Below, piece after piece: positions 8,660 to 17,539 of a DNA stretch of 64,000 bases. This DNA is from Alloprevotella sp. OH1205_COT-284 (lineage in GTDB: Bacteria; Bacteroidota; Bacteroidia; Bacteroidales; Bacteroidaceae). The notes below the pieces were generated by a model. That model saw only the letters and a program-made list of their open reading frames with translations. It was not told the DNA's origin and did not search any database. Each line of letters opens with the position of its first letter. Positions within the stretch are counted from its first letter, which is position 1. The translations under genes and the position numbers were made by a program. The DNA lies in the NCBI RefSeq assembly GCF_003859795.1, contig NZ_RQYI01000001.1:62001-126000 (forward strand). Reading direction: 5' to 3'.

Positions 8660-8764
8660 GAGCAGCAGCGAGAGAGATATGGAGGATTAAAAAGGAGGTA
8701 AACCGACAAGCCGAGGCCGTGCCGACGAGAGTGGCGAAAGACGGCGAAACGGTTCATCAATGCG

Positions 8765-8772
8765 CAAAGGTA
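8765..8772 (-). promoter_or_regulatory. Candidate -7 box for the AspT-family transporter
   Basis: On the minus strand this reads TACCTTTG, matching TAnnTTTG, with TTTC 19 bases upstream. It lies ~105 bases before the transporter start. The rest of the 8660-8978 spacer is AT-rich and divergent; a TACTTTTG box at 8945-8952 points toward the Lrp gene. Nothing else is seen in it. Confidence 0.5.
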
Positions 8773-8978
8773 GAGAGAATTTGGAGAAAAAGAAAGGTTT
8801 TGATTTAAATTATTTTTATTCTAAAAAACATTTATCTTCAACTATTTAGACAAACATGCACCAATTTGCCTCAAAACGCGGCAAACGACTATACAATACA
8901 GGAAAAAAGGAGGATTAAATGGTTCATTTGTCAATATTATTGATTACTTTTGTGGCCGAATAAACAGAAAAACATTCC

Positions 8979-9503
8979 ATGAAAAAAGCAGATTTATTGG
9001 ATCGAAAGATTCTCAAAGTCATTTCCGTCGATGCACGACGCAGTTTTAAGGAAATCGCAGGACAGTGCGGAGTGTCGCGCGCTGCCATTCATCAGCGGGT
9101 GGTGCGCATGGTAGAAAAAGGAACGATCACGGGAAGCGGCTATCAGGTGAGTCCGAAATATCTCGGATTTGGCACATGCACCTATATCGGCATCAAACTC
9201 GAACGCGGTTCGATGTACAACGACGCCGTTGAGGAACTGACCAATATCCCGGAAATCGTGGAATGTCATTTCACGACAGGCCCTTACACGATGCTTGTCA
9301 AACTCTATTCCAGAGACAACGAGCACCTCAAAGACTTGCTCAACAGCCGCATTCAGCAAATTCCCGGCGTGACATCGACCGAAACCATGATTTCGCTCGA
9401 ACAGAGCATCGCCCGCACCGTGCCCATCACTCTGGGCGAGGAAGAGGACGACGAAAAGCACGCCGGACGCCACATCGAAGTGGTCGATGAGGTGGAAAAC
9501 TGA
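8979..9503 (+). CDS. Lrp/AsnC-family transcriptional regulator
   Basis: A 174-residue protein. The N-terminal helix-turn-helix (residues ~5-50) reads LDRKILKVISVDARRSFKEI and then CGVSRAAIHQRVVRMVEKG. It is followed by a G-Y-Q-V-S-P linker and an RAM/ligand-binding domain containing YIGIKLERG and CHFTTGPYTMLVKLYSRD, and it ends in an acidic tail. Lrp-family proteins sense amino acids and form octameric or dimeric DNA-binding assemblies. The gene is divergent from the transporter at 7004-8659 and is followed 45 bases later by a DUF4491 gene. The ligand is unknown. Confidence 0.92.
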   Translation: MKKADLLDRKILKVISVDARRSFKEIAGQCGVSRAAIHQRVVRMVEKGTITGSGYQVSPKYLGFGTCTYIGIKLERGSMYNDAVEELTNIPEIVECHFTTGPYTMLVKLYSRDNEHLKDLLNSRIQQIPGVTSTETMISLEQSIARTVPITLGEEEDDEKHAGRHIEVVDEVEN

Positions 9504-9548
9504 CGGCTTTCCCATCCGATTGATTTTATTTTTTTAATATTTATTCCC

Positions 9549-9884
9549 ATGGACATCTTTTATCAAGGCGCCCTGCTCGGCTTGTGTACATTTCTCATCA
9601 TCGGGGTGTTTCACCCCATTGTCATTAAGGCAGAATACTATTTCGGGACGCGTCCGTGGTGGGCGTTTCTCGTGGCGGGCATCGGGTTGGCGGTGACTGC
9701 GCTTTTCATCGAAAATATATTTTGGAGTGCGATTTTGGCCATTCTCGGCTTCTCGTGTCTGTGGAGCATTATCGAACTGTTCGAGCAACGCCAACGAGTC
9801 ATCAAAGGCTGGTTTCCGATGAACCCGAAGCGCAAGCATGATTATCCCGAATCGGCCGCACCCTATGCCGAATCAAAAAAATAG
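9549..9884 (+). CDS. DUF4491 family membrane protein
   Basis: A 111-residue protein with three hydrophobic segments (~8-25, 38-56, 60-78) and a basic C-terminal tail. Features such as FHPIVIKAEYYFG near the start and SCLWSIIELFEQRQRV fit DUF4491, a Bacteroidota-enriched family of unknown function. It lies just behind the Lrp regulator and may be cotranscribed. Confidence 0.82.
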   Translation: MDIFYQGALLGLCTFLIIGVFHPIVIKAEYYFGTRPWWAFLVAGIGLAVTALFIENIFWSAILAILGFSCLWSIIELFEQRQRVIKGWFPMNPKRKHDYPESAAPYAESKK

Positions 9885-10006
9885 ACATCGGCTTTCATAC
9901 TGTTTCCCGGACGACCGTTGCGCATGGAAATGTTGCGGGCTCATGCTCATGTTGTTTCGGCAATGCCGTCGTTGTTTACCTTTTTAAGTTCATCTCACCA
10001 CACGAT

Positions 10007-11788
10007 ATGCAATACGACTTGGAAAATCTCTACGTCGAAAACACTCGGACGCTTCCCTCTCCTCGACCCCTGATTCTCATCACCGGAAATTGGGGCGACA
10101 AGGGTTGTGAACTAGCCGACGGATACAGTCGGAGTCTTCTCAGAGCCGGCGCAACGCCGCTCGTTTTGCCGCCGACCGAAGATTTGACCGGACTGCACGA
10201 AGCCTTGGAGCGTGCCGACGGGCTGCTCCTCTCGGGCGGCGCAGACATCAACCCCCTTTGGCTGAACCAAGACCCCATTCCCGAACTCGGCGGCATCAAT
10301 CCTCGCCGCGATGCTTTGGAATTGCTCCTTGTTCGCCTCGCCGCCGACCGCCAAATGCCTATTTTCGGCATCTGTCGCGGCATGCAGCTCATGGTTGCCG
10401 CAATGGGGGGCACGCTCTATCAGGACATTTCGGCGCAACATCCCACGCGCCCTTTGCTCAAACATGCACAAGCCGCACCGCGCACCGAAGCCACGCACCG
10501 CATCTCCATTGAACCCGACTCGACGCTGGCGCGCCTTTTGGGTACGACGGCCAACGTCAATTCCGTTCACCATCAGGCGGTCAAGTCGTGCGGAACGCGT
10601 TTTCGCCCCACGGCATTTGCCGCCGACGGCATCATCGAAGCCGTCGAAAGCACCGAATACAAGAGCATGATGGGGGTGCAATGGCACCCCGAAGCAATGG
10701 GGGGCGAAACGATGTGGCCGCTTTTCGACCATTTCGTGGAACAGGCGCGGAGCTATCGCCGTGTACGCCGATTTCATGCCAAACACCTTACGCTCGACTC
10801 CCATTGCGATACGCCCATGAAATTTGACTGCGGCATCGACTTCAACCGCCGTGATCCTCAACTGCTTGTCGATATTCACAAAATAACCGAAGGCGGATTG
10901 GACGCCTCGATCATGGTGGCCTATCTGCCGCAAGGCGGACGAAGCGCGGAGGAACACACGGCAGCCACGGCCTGTGCCAACGGCATTCTCGATCGTCTTG
11001 AAACGATGATCGAACATTGTCCGCAGGCACGAATGGCCTTTACGCCCGAAGACCTTATCTGCCATAAAGTCGCAGGTTTCAAAAGCATCATGCCGAGCAT
11101 CGAAAACGGTTATGCCTTTGGCACTGATTTGGGCAATATCGAGCGTTTCCGACGTCGGGGCGTGGTCTACACCACCCTCTGCCACAACGGCAACAACGAC
11201 ATTTGCGACTCGGCGCGCCCGAATGCCGCCGATCTCCGACGCCATGCCGCGAGGGGCGGAGCGGAACACGGCGGACTTTCGGATTTCGGGAAAAAGGTGG
11301 TTCGCGAAATGAACAGAGTCGGCATGATCGTCGATCTCTCCCATGCCGCCGAAAGCAGCTTCTATGCCGCTCTCGACCACTCCCTGACGCCGATTGTTTG
11401 CAGCCATTCTTCGGCTCGTGCTCTTTGCAATCATCCGCGCAACCTCACCGACGATCAACTTCGGGCTTTGGCGCAAAAGGGCGGAGTGGCACAATGCACC
11501 TTCTACGCCGGATTTCTGAACGATCCCTCCGAGCATGCCGACCTCGAACACGCCGTGGCTCATCTCCTCCACATGGTGAAGGTTGCCGGTATTGACCACG
11601 TGGGCATCGGCACCGATTTTGACGGCGACGGCGGTGTTCGCGGATTGGCCGATGCCTCCGAATTGCTCAATTTCACGCGCAGGCTGCAAGCCGAGGGCTT
11701 CACCGACGAGGATTTGGGTAAGATTTGGGGAGGCAATTTCCTCAGAGTGATGACGCTCGCACAGGCGGACGCACAACCTTTGTTCTGA
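10007..11788 (+). CDS. Fused gamma-glutamyl hydrolase (C26/PuuD-like) and M19 dipeptidase
   Basis: A 593-residue two-enzyme chain. Residues ~15-250 form a class I glutamine-amidotransferase-like hydrolase of the PuuD/peptidase C26 type: nucleophile loop FGICRGMQLM, VNSVHHQAVK, and the His-Glu pair in GVQWHPEA. Residues ~258-590 are a membrane-dipeptidase (M19) metal enzyme. Its zinc ligands are visible in LDSHCDTP, the glutamate in SIENGYAF, the histidines in CSHSSARALCNHPRNL, and the aspartate in GIGTDFDGDGG. PuuD-type enzymes cleave gamma-glutamyl bonds and M19 enzymes cleave dipeptides such as Cys-Gly. The fusion could therefore dismantle gamma-glutamyl peptides in two steps (inference). 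No signal peptide is seen, so it is probably cytoplasmic. The next gene is another peptidase-fold lipoprotein. Confidence 0.93.
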   Translation: MQYDLENLYVENTRTLPSPRPLILITGNWGDKGCELADGYSRSLLRAGATPLVLPPTEDLTGLHEALERADGLLLSGGADINPLWLNQDPIPELGGINPRRDALELLLVRLAADRQMPIFGICRGMQLMVAAMGGTLYQDISAQHPTRPLLKHAQAAPRTEATHRISIEPDSTLARLLGTTANVNSVHHQAVKSCGTRFRPTAFAADGIIEAVESTEYKSMMGVQWHPEAMGGETMWPLFDHFVEQARSYRRVRRFHAKHLTLDSHCDTPMKFDCGIDFNRRDPQLLVDIHKITEGGLDASIMVAYLPQGGRSAEEHTAATACANGILDRLETMIEHCPQARMAFTPEDLICHKVAGFKSIMPSIENGYAFGTDLGNIERFRRRGVVYTTLCHNGNNDICDSARPNAADLRRHAARGGAEHGGLSDFGKKVVREMNRVGMIVDLSHAAESSFYAALDHSLTPIVCSHSSARALCNHPRNLTDDQLRALAQKGGVAQCTFYAGFLNDPSEHADLEHAVAHLLHMVKVAGIDHVGIGTDFDGDGGVRGLADASELLNFTRRLQAEGFTDEDLGKIWGGNFLRVMTLAQADAQPLF

Positions 11789-11813
11789 TCTTTCTTTATA
11801 CACCATATCTGTA

Positions 11814-12839
11814 ATGGTCAATAGGTTTATCATGATTTTCAAATTTCCGTATCTCCTTTCCGTTATCGGCGTGTTGCTCCTCGGTGCGGGCTGCAAAGGA
11901 AGCGACGCTTCCGTTCAAAACGCCTCCGAAATCGACTCGTCGCGCATTTGCAGCGTCAAATTTAATGCCGATTCGGCTTTTTCCTTTGTCAAAGCGCAAT
12001 GCGATTTCGGCGCCCGCACTCCCAATTCCGAAGCCATTGAGCGGTGTGGCGATTATATTGTGCGGAAGTTTCGAGGCCATGGCCTTGATGTCACCGAACA
12101 GCGCACCGTCGTCAAAGGGTGGGACGGAAAGGATTTGAGATGCCGCAACATCATTGCCGCTTACAAGCCCGAACTGGCCGACCGCATCATCATTGCCGGA
12201 CACTACGACGCTCGTCCGTGGGCAGACCACGACCCCGACTCCACGCTCCACCGAACGCCCGTCATGGCCGCCAACGACGGAGCTTCGGGCATCGCCGTGA
12301 TGATGGAAATAGCTCGTCAAATCGACCGCCTCAACCTCGCGGTGGGCATCGACTTCATCTGTTTTGATGCCGAAGACTACGGCGCGCCCTATTGGGCACC
12401 CCAAGAGGCACAGGACAATGCCGACAATTGGTGTCTTGGCTCCCAGTATTGGAGTCGAAATCCGCATCGCCCCAACTATACCGCCCGATATGGCGTGTTG
12501 CTCGACATGGTAGGCGGCCGCGGCAGTAAGTTTCACTACGAGGGATTTTCGTTGCAGTTTGCCCAAGATGTGGTTGTCCGGGCTTGGGAAGCCGCCCGCT
12601 ATGCCGAAGCTGCCGATTTCTTCCCCCAAGAAAACGGAGGATATGTCACCGACGATCATGTTCCGATGAATACCATTGCGCTCATTCCCACAATCAACAT
12701 CATCCCCTACAACAAGGGCGCAAACTTCACTTCACACTGGCACACCACCCACGACACGCCCGAAAATATCGACCCGGCCACGCTCCGCGCCGTCGGACAG
12801 ACTGTGTTGCAACTCCTGTCCGAAGAGAATTCAAACTGA
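11814..12839 (+). CDS. M28-family lipoprotein, glutaminyl-cyclase-like
   Basis: A 341-residue protein with a lipoprotein signal: hydrophobic stretch then LLLGAGC, so the cysteine near residue 26 is probably lipidated. The body is an M28 zinc-peptidase fold. Metal-site motifs include AGHYDARPWADHDPD, NDGASGIAVMMEIARQ, FDAEDYGAPYW, VTDDHVPMN and HTTHDTPENID. The AEDYG and DHVPF-like features resemble the glutaminyl-peptide cyclotransferase branch, which cyclises N-terminal glutamine in periplasmic proteins, rather than aminopeptidases. It could still be an aminopeptidase. An alternative start at 11832 would give a shorter n-region. It follows the PuuD/M19 fusion by 25 bases. Confidence 0.85.
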   Translation: MVNRFIMIFKFPYLLSVIGVLLLGAGCKGSDASVQNASEIDSSRICSVKFNADSAFSFVKAQCDFGARTPNSEAIERCGDYIVRKFRGHGLDVTEQRTVVKGWDGKDLRCRNIIAAYKPELADRIIIAGHYDARPWADHDPDSTLHRTPVMAANDGASGIAVMMEIARQIDRLNLAVGIDFICFDAEDYGAPYWAPQEAQDNADNWCLGSQYWSRNPHRPNYTARYGVLLDMVGGRGSKFHYEGFSLQFAQDVVVRAWEAARYAEAADFFPQENGGYVTDDHVPMNTIALIPTINIIPYNKGANFTSHWHTTHDTPENIDPATLRAVGQTVLQLLSEENSN

Positions 12840-12923
12840 TCCCGATGAAAACGGACATCGCCTTTTTCTTTCGGTAGAGATTTTACTGCTCACCACTCCT
12901 CTTTCCCTAAACCATATATCCCC

Positions 12924-13346
12924 ATGACCCTCAACGAAACGCAAGACCAAATCATAGAAGAGTTTAACGAAATCGACGACTGGATGGACCGCTACCAACT
13001 CCTCATCGATTTGGGTGAAGATTGCACGCCCCTGCCGCAGGAAGAAAAGACAGCAACCAACTTGATTGACGGTTGCCAAAGTCGCGTATGGATTGTGTGC
13101 GACGAAAAAGAAGACGGCACACTCCGCTTTCGTGCCGAGAGCGATGCGCTCATCGTCAAAGGCATCGTCAGTCTTTTGCTGCGTGTCGTCAACGGACAAA
13201 CCGCGCAAGACATCATGGACGCGGATTTCTATTTCATTCGCGACATCGGCCTCATCGAACACCTTTCTCCCACCCGTTCCAACGGGCTGCTTGCCATGAT
13301 CAAGCGCATCAAGATGTATGCTCTTGCCATAAGTGCCCGCGGCTGA
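12924..13346 (+). CDS. sufE: SufE-family cysteine desulfurase activator
   Basis: A 140-residue SufE-like protein that accepts persulfide sulfur from a SufS-type cysteine desulfurase for Fe-S cluster assembly. The active-site loop is DGCQSRVWI near residue 50, with the acceptor cysteine. The N terminus (TQDQIIEEFNEIDDWMDRYQ) is the typical leading helix. No suf operon is adjacent; the gene stands 84 bases after the M28 lipoprotein and is followed by a very strong hairpin. Confidence 0.92.
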   Translation: MTLNETQDQIIEEFNEIDDWMDRYQLLIDLGEDCTPLPQEEKTATNLIDGCQSRVWIVCDEKEDGTLRFRAESDALIVKGIVSLLLRVVNGQTAQDIMDADFYFIRDIGLIEHLSPTRSNGLLAMIKRIKMYALAISARG

Positions 13347-13361
13347 TCGGAGAAAAAAGTA

Positions 13362-13413
13362 CCAAACGCTCCTCTCCGCACCCCTCGCTTGTCGTGCGGA
13401 GAGGAGCGTTTGG
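13362..13413. terminator. Long hairpin after sufE
   Basis: A perfect 20-bp stem (13362-13381 with 13394-13413) encloses a 12-base loop. On the plus strand the downstream bases are not a clean T-run. On the minus strand six Ts follow after two bases, so it would terminate minus-strand transcription best. It probably also ends sufE transcripts. Confidence 0.7.
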
Positions 13414-13808
13414 TGTATTCTGTCGGTGCTTTTCTTCCCGGCGTCATTCCTTTTCGTGCGGAAAGGCGGAAAACCGCGCCGTTTGCTTTTTGAACAAAGA
13501 GTTTTGGGTTTGAAATTCCCCGATTGCCAACGTTCTTCGACCCACTCATCAGTGTTGAAGAGAGAAATTTCTCATATCTGCCAACAATCAAGAGATATGC
13601 GTATTTTTGTTCACTCTACATGAAGTTTAGTTTACAAATAATATCATTCGCAAAAACAAAAGTTCCCCAAAATAAAAGCATAAATATTATTATATCAATA
13701 AATTACATATCATACAATATATAAAAAGTTTTCCATTTCGGAAAACTTTTATCTTTCCACTCAAAGAAATATTTTTATCATTGGAAAGAAAAATATTTAT
13801 TTTATTAT
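13414..13808. other. AT-rich spacer upstream of nrdD with several inverted repeats
   Basis: There is no supported gene. It holds a 12-base palindrome GAGAAATTTCTC (13562-13573), an inverted pair CATATCT / AGATATG (13573-13579 and 13593-13599), a TATTTTTG box (13602-13609) and an 11-bp hairpin AAAAGTTTTCC / GGAAAACTTTT (13724-13750). A short frame from 13621 (34 codons) follows the TATTTTTG box but looks AT-random. The palindromes could be operators for the anaerobic reductase genes. Confidence 0.4.
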
Positions 13809-13839
13809 TTCGTAATATAGTTTTTTAGTTATATCTTTG
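13809..13839 (+). promoter_or_regulatory. Promoter of nrdD
   Basis: TTCG, a 19-base spacer and TATCTTTG (13832-13839) match the Bacteroidota promoter layout. It implies a leader of roughly 90 bases before the nrdD start at 13933. Confidence 0.65.
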
Positions 13840-13932
13840 CGGCATGATGAGTGTCTCGTTTGCGGCTTTTCGAGCAAACCCCTCGTCTTTACAGTCATTC
13901 TCAGTTTCCTTTTCTTCTTTTTCAAATTTCTT

Positions 13933-16038
13933 ATGAGCACTGAAAATTTCCTCATCACCAAGCGCGACGGAAATGTAGAGTCTTTTTCGATCGAAAAAAT
14001 CAAAAGCGCCATCATGAAGGCTTGTACCGCAGCAGGCGAAGCCTTGAATGCCGACGATTTGACCAAAATTGTGTCGCACCTCCGTTTTTGCAACGGCATG
14101 AGTGTCGAGGACATTCAAAACCAAGTGGAGGTGGCCTTGATGTCGGAACACTACTTCAAATCGGCCAAAGCCTTCATTGTGTATAGAAACAGACACAGCG
14201 AAGATCGGGAAACTGCCGAAAAACTCCGTTTCCTCATCGACTATTGCAACGCCCGAAATGCGGCTTCCGGCTCTAAGTTCGACTCCAATGCCAATGTGGA
14301 AAACAAGAACTTGGCCACCCTCATCGGCGAAATCCCCAAAGGCGACTTCATTCGCCTGAACCGTCGCTTGCTCTGCGACAAAATCAAGCAGATGTATGGA
14401 AAAGAAGTGGCCGATCGGTATATTTATCTGCTCAAAAAGCACTTTATCTACAAAAACGACGAAACCTCGCTGGCCAACTATTGTGCTTCGATCACGATGT
14501 ATCCGTGGCTTCTGAACGGAACGTTGTCGATCGGAGGCAACTCCACCGCGCCCACCAACCTCAAATCCTTCTGCGGCGGTTTTGTCAATATGGTGTTCAT
14601 TGTCAGTTCGATGCTCAGCGGTGCGATTGCCACGCCGGAGTTTCTGATGTACATGAGCTATTTTCTGGCCAAAGAATATGGCGACGACTTCCATCTACGT
14701 GCCGACGAAGTGATGGACCTCTCGCTTCGCAAACGCACACTCGACAAGATTATCACCGACTGCTTCGAGCAAATCGTCTATTCCATTAACCAACCCACCG
14801 GAGCACGCAATTTCCAAAGTGTGTTTTGGAACATCTCCTACTACGACCGCTATTATTTCGAATCCATCTTCGGAGAGTTCTATTTCCCCGACGGTTCGCG
14901 TCCGAATTGGGAGTCGGTGTCGTGGTTGCAAAAGCGTTTCATGAATTGGTTCAACGCCGAACGCACCAAAACCGTGCTCACCTTCCCCGTGGAAACCATG
15001 GCACTGCTCAGCAAAGACGGCGACGTCATCGACGCAGAATATGCCGACTTCACCGCCGAAATGTATAGCAAGGGGCATTCTTTCTTCACCTACATGAGCG
15101 ACAATGCCGATTCGCTTGCGTCCTGCTGCCGTTTGCGCAACGAAATTCAAGACAACGGTTTTTCCTACACCCTTGGAGCCGGCGGAGTTTCGACGGGTTC
15201 AAAATCGGTGCTCACCATCAACATCAACCGCTGTGTGCAACAGGCCACCCGCGAAGGACGAAACTATGTGGATTATCTTGCCGACATCGTCGATCTCGTT
15301 CACAAAGTGCAGACCGCCTACAACGAAAACCTCGAATGGATGCGCCAAAAAGGCCTTCTGCCCCTTTTCGATGCCGGATACATCAACATCAAGCGTCAAT
15401 ATCTCACTATCGGCGTAAACGGCATTGTGGAAGCCGCCGAAAGTCTCGGTATGACCATCAGTGACAACGATGAGTATGCACAATTTGTGGAAAACATTCT
15501 CTCCACCATCGAGCACTACAACCGCCTCTATCGCACGAAAGACCTGATGTTTAACTGCGAAATGATTCCTGCCGAAAACGTGGGCGTCAAGCACGCACGC
15601 TGGGATCGCGAAGACGGCTACTATGTGCCGCGCGAGTGCTACAATTCCTATTTCTATGTCGTGGAAGACACCTCGACAGACCCCATACAGAAATTCCGCC
15701 TCCATGGCCGTCGCTACATCGCTCACCTCACGGGAGGAAGCGCGCTTCACTGCAATCTCGACGAACACCTCTCCCAACCGCAATATCGACAACTGCTGCG
15801 CGTGGCGGCCATAGAAGGATGCAACTATTTCACTTTCAACATTCCCAACACACTCTGCAATGCCTGCGGAAAGATCGACAAACGATACCTCGACGAATGT
15901 CCGCACTGCAAGAGTAAAGACGTGGACTATCTGACACGCATCATCGGCTATTTGAAGCGCATTTCCAACTTCTCGGCCGACCGTCAGAAAGAAGCGGCTC
16001 GTCGCTACTACGGCACGGTACCCAAAGTGAAAGTGTGA
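13933..16038 (+). CDS. nrdD: Anaerobic ribonucleoside-triphosphate reductase NrdD
   Basis: Glycyl-radical enzyme that reduces ribonucleoside triphosphates to deoxynucleotides under anaerobic conditions. From the ATG at 13933 the protein is 701 residues. An ATP-cone allosteric domain covers ~1-90 (LITKRDGNVESFSIEKIKSA). The 10-stranded barrel follows, and the C-terminal zinc site has the four cysteines in CNACGKIDKRYLDECPHCKSK. The glycyl-radical loop near the end is the RIIGYL region. Upstream in-frame codons back to 13837 overlap the promoter, so they are rejected. The activase gene nrdG follows after 153 bases, with a terminator-like hairpin between. Confidence 0.96.
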   Translation: MSTENFLITKRDGNVESFSIEKIKSAIMKACTAAGEALNADDLTKIVSHLRFCNGMSVEDIQNQVEVALMSEHYFKSAKAFIVYRNRHSEDRETAEKLRFLIDYCNARNAASGSKFDSNANVENKNLATLIGEIPKGDFIRLNRRLLCDKIKQMYGKEVADRYIYLLKKHFIYKNDETSLANYCASITMYPWLLNGTLSIGGNSTAPTNLKSFCGGFVNMVFIVSSMLSGAIATPEFLMYMSYFLAKEYGDDFHLRADEVMDLSLRKRTLDKIITDCFEQIVYSINQPTGARNFQSVFWNISYYDRYYFESIFGEFYFPDGSRPNWESVSWLQKRFMNWFNAERTKTVLTFPVETMALLSKDGDVIDAEYADFTAEMYSKGHSFFTYMSDNADSLASCCRLRNEIQDNGFSYTLGAGGVSTGSKSVLTININRCVQQATREGRNYVDYLADIVDLVHKVQTAYNENLEWMRQKGLLPLFDAGYINIKRQYLTIGVNGIVEAAESLGMTISDNDEYAQFVENILSTIEHYNRLYRTKDLMFNCEMIPAENVGVKHARWDREDGYYVPRECYNSYFYVVEDTSTDPIQKFRLHGRRYIAHLTGGSALHCNLDEHLSQPQYRQLLRVAAIEGCNYFTFNIPNTLCNACGKIDKRYLDECPHCKSKDVDYLTRIIGYLKRISNFSADRQKEAARRYYGTVPKVKV

Positions 16039-16122
16039 TCCCCCCCCCATCCGACACTGCTTTCTACCATCTCGGTTATCGAAAGAAGTGTTGCCCATCA
16101 CCGGTTCAAAGTATTTTGGTTC

Positions 16123-16164
16123 GACGCGCCCGAATGGCCTCTCCGGTCGGGCGCGTCATTTTTT
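16123..16164 (+). terminator. Intrinsic terminator between nrdD and nrdG
   Basis: An 11-bp stem GACGCGCCCGA / TCGGGCGCGTC (16123-16133, 16147-16157) is followed by a T-run (16159-16164). It lies 28 bases before nrdG. Confidence 0.8.
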
Positions 16165-16191
16165 CTATCACCGGTTTTCTTTCATCGCCCC

Positions 16192-16665
16192 ATGCTCAAA
16201 TACGTCAATCACGACATCGTTTTTCAAGAATTTCCCGACGAAATCACCCTCGCCGTCAATCTTTCGCTCTGTCCCTGCGCCTGCCCCGGATGCCACAGCA
16301 CCTACCTTTGGGGCGACAACGGTGAGGAATTGACGGAGAAACGTCTTTTTGCCCTTGTCGAGCAATATGGGGCGACCATAACCTGTGTAGGCTTAATGGG
16401 AGGGGACAATGATCCGGCTTCTGTGTTTTCTCTCTTGAAACGATTGAAAAAAGTCTATCCGCGTCTGCATACGGGGTGGTATAGCGGTCGCGACAAGTTC
16501 CCCCCCATGCTTTCGGCCGATGTGGCTCCCGACTATGTGAAAATCGGAGCATGGCGTGCCGACAGGGGGCCGCTCAATGCCCCGACGACCAATCAACGAA
16601 TGTATCGTTTTTCGGCCGACGGCACGCGTGAAGACATCACCTTTCGTTTTCAGAAAAAAAGATAA
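16192..16665 (+). CDS. nrdG: Anaerobic ribonucleotide reductase activating protein NrdG
   Basis: Radical-SAM activase that generates the glycyl radical on NrdD. It has 157 residues, the usual length. The cluster motif C27-x3-C31-x2-C34 is visible in SLCPCACPGCHSTYLW; the extra Cys29 within it is unusual. A GGDND motif and a YSGRDKFPP segment follow. It pairs with nrdD upstream and would need read-through of the terminator at 16123-16164 or its own promoter, which I could not identify. Confidence 0.93.
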   Translation: MLKYVNHDIVFQEFPDEITLAVNLSLCPCACPGCHSTYLWGDNGEELTEKRLFALVEQYGATITCVGLMGGDNDPASVFSLLKRLKKVYPRLHTGWYSGRDKFPPMLSADVAPDYVKIGAWRADRGPLNAPTTNQRMYRFSADGTREDITFRFQKKR

Positions 16666-16841
16666 AAAACGCCGATGGCTCGAAAATCTGTCGGCCGTTT
16701 TTTTTCAGTCGATCGAATGCCGCTGCCGTCCCTCATCTGTCAAAACAAGTTGTGCCGTCCGCCTCGAACCGTTTTTGGGGAGCACGCAATCTTCCACCGC
16801 TCCCTTCACACTCTCGCTCCTTTTTTCGATTTCATCATGTT

Positions 16842-17335
16842 CCGATGAAACCGCCCTTTTTCGTCGTTTTCTTACCCGTATTTTTATTTTTTGCCGTTTT
16901 GCTTCCGCTAAAACCGATATACCTCTGACAATGAGCGATTTTCTTGCGAAGGCAAAGCGGAAGTTTGCCTTCACGAAATTTCATAACATACTGATATACA
17001 AAATTATATTAGCGAAGGCAAAAACCACCGTTTGCTTTCACCTCCTTCCGCACTTCGGGCAACAAAATGGCCATTTTCGAGAACGTGAAGGCAAAATCAC
17101 GAAACAACACACTGATTTACAACCCATTATAAAACAAACCTCCATTTTGCCTTCACTTGCCTTCACCGAAACAAACTGATATTCAGTAGGTTTCCCATTT
17201 TAGCGGAGGCAGTGAAGGCAAAAACAATCGTATAGGGAACGCGCGCGCGTACGCGCGAGAGAGTTGTTTTCTTTCATTCCGAAAGGAAGTAGATTTCCCT
17301 ACCTTTGAGATAGAATTTTCTGCGAGCCATGTAGT
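16842..17335 (+). repeat. Dispersed repeat element B, copy 1
   Basis: It recurs in inverted orientation at 44697-45207. Shared blocks, in order, are CCGATGAAACCGCCC, a TTTTGCCGTTTTGCTTCCGCTAAAA-like stretch (16898-16915), many GAAGGCAAA / TTTGCCTTC units in both orientations (near 16950, 17010, 17087, 17152-17166, 17209), TTTTAGCGGA and GCAGTGAAGGCAAAA. A GC-rich alternating purine/pyrimidine segment (CGCGCGTACGCGCG, a perfect 14-base palindrome) comes next. The right-hand head has CTAC/GTAG palindromic units (17291-17335). No gene is supported. The rest of 16666-17607 holds the hairpin and terminator below and nothing else recognised. Confidence 0.82.
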
Positions 17336-17455
17336 ATTTATTTCCAAGGAAGAAAATTTGATTTTCCAAGCAATTGTTCAAAATCGGCACTCGAAAAACC
17401 TGCCGATGTCTTTGTGGAAAAACAACATTTGTGCCGGGCATCATTTTGGGAAATC

Positions 17456-17525
17456 GAGGGCATGCCTCAAAAAACGGAAGGCGGGTTCTTTCTACTCGCA
17501 AACGGCAGGCAACGAGCATGCCCTC
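17456..17525. other. Inverted repeat with ~50-base loop
   Basis: GAGGGCATGC (17456-17465) pairs with GCATGCCCTC (17516-17525). It lies in the non-coding stretch between element B and the CvfB terminator; the role is unknown. Confidence 0.45.
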
Positions 17526-17539
17526 AGATTGAGGATACA

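Noticed and set aside
13621-13724. 34-codon frame after a TATTTTTG box upstream of nrdD
   Set aside because: Ile/Asn/Lys-rich composition fits AT-random sequence and nothing about the product is recognisable; kept only as a note in the spacer.
16842-17335. Element B as a CRISPR-like array
   Set aside because: The GAAGGCAAA units are short, irregularly spaced and occur in both orientations; there are no constant-length spacers and no cas genes.
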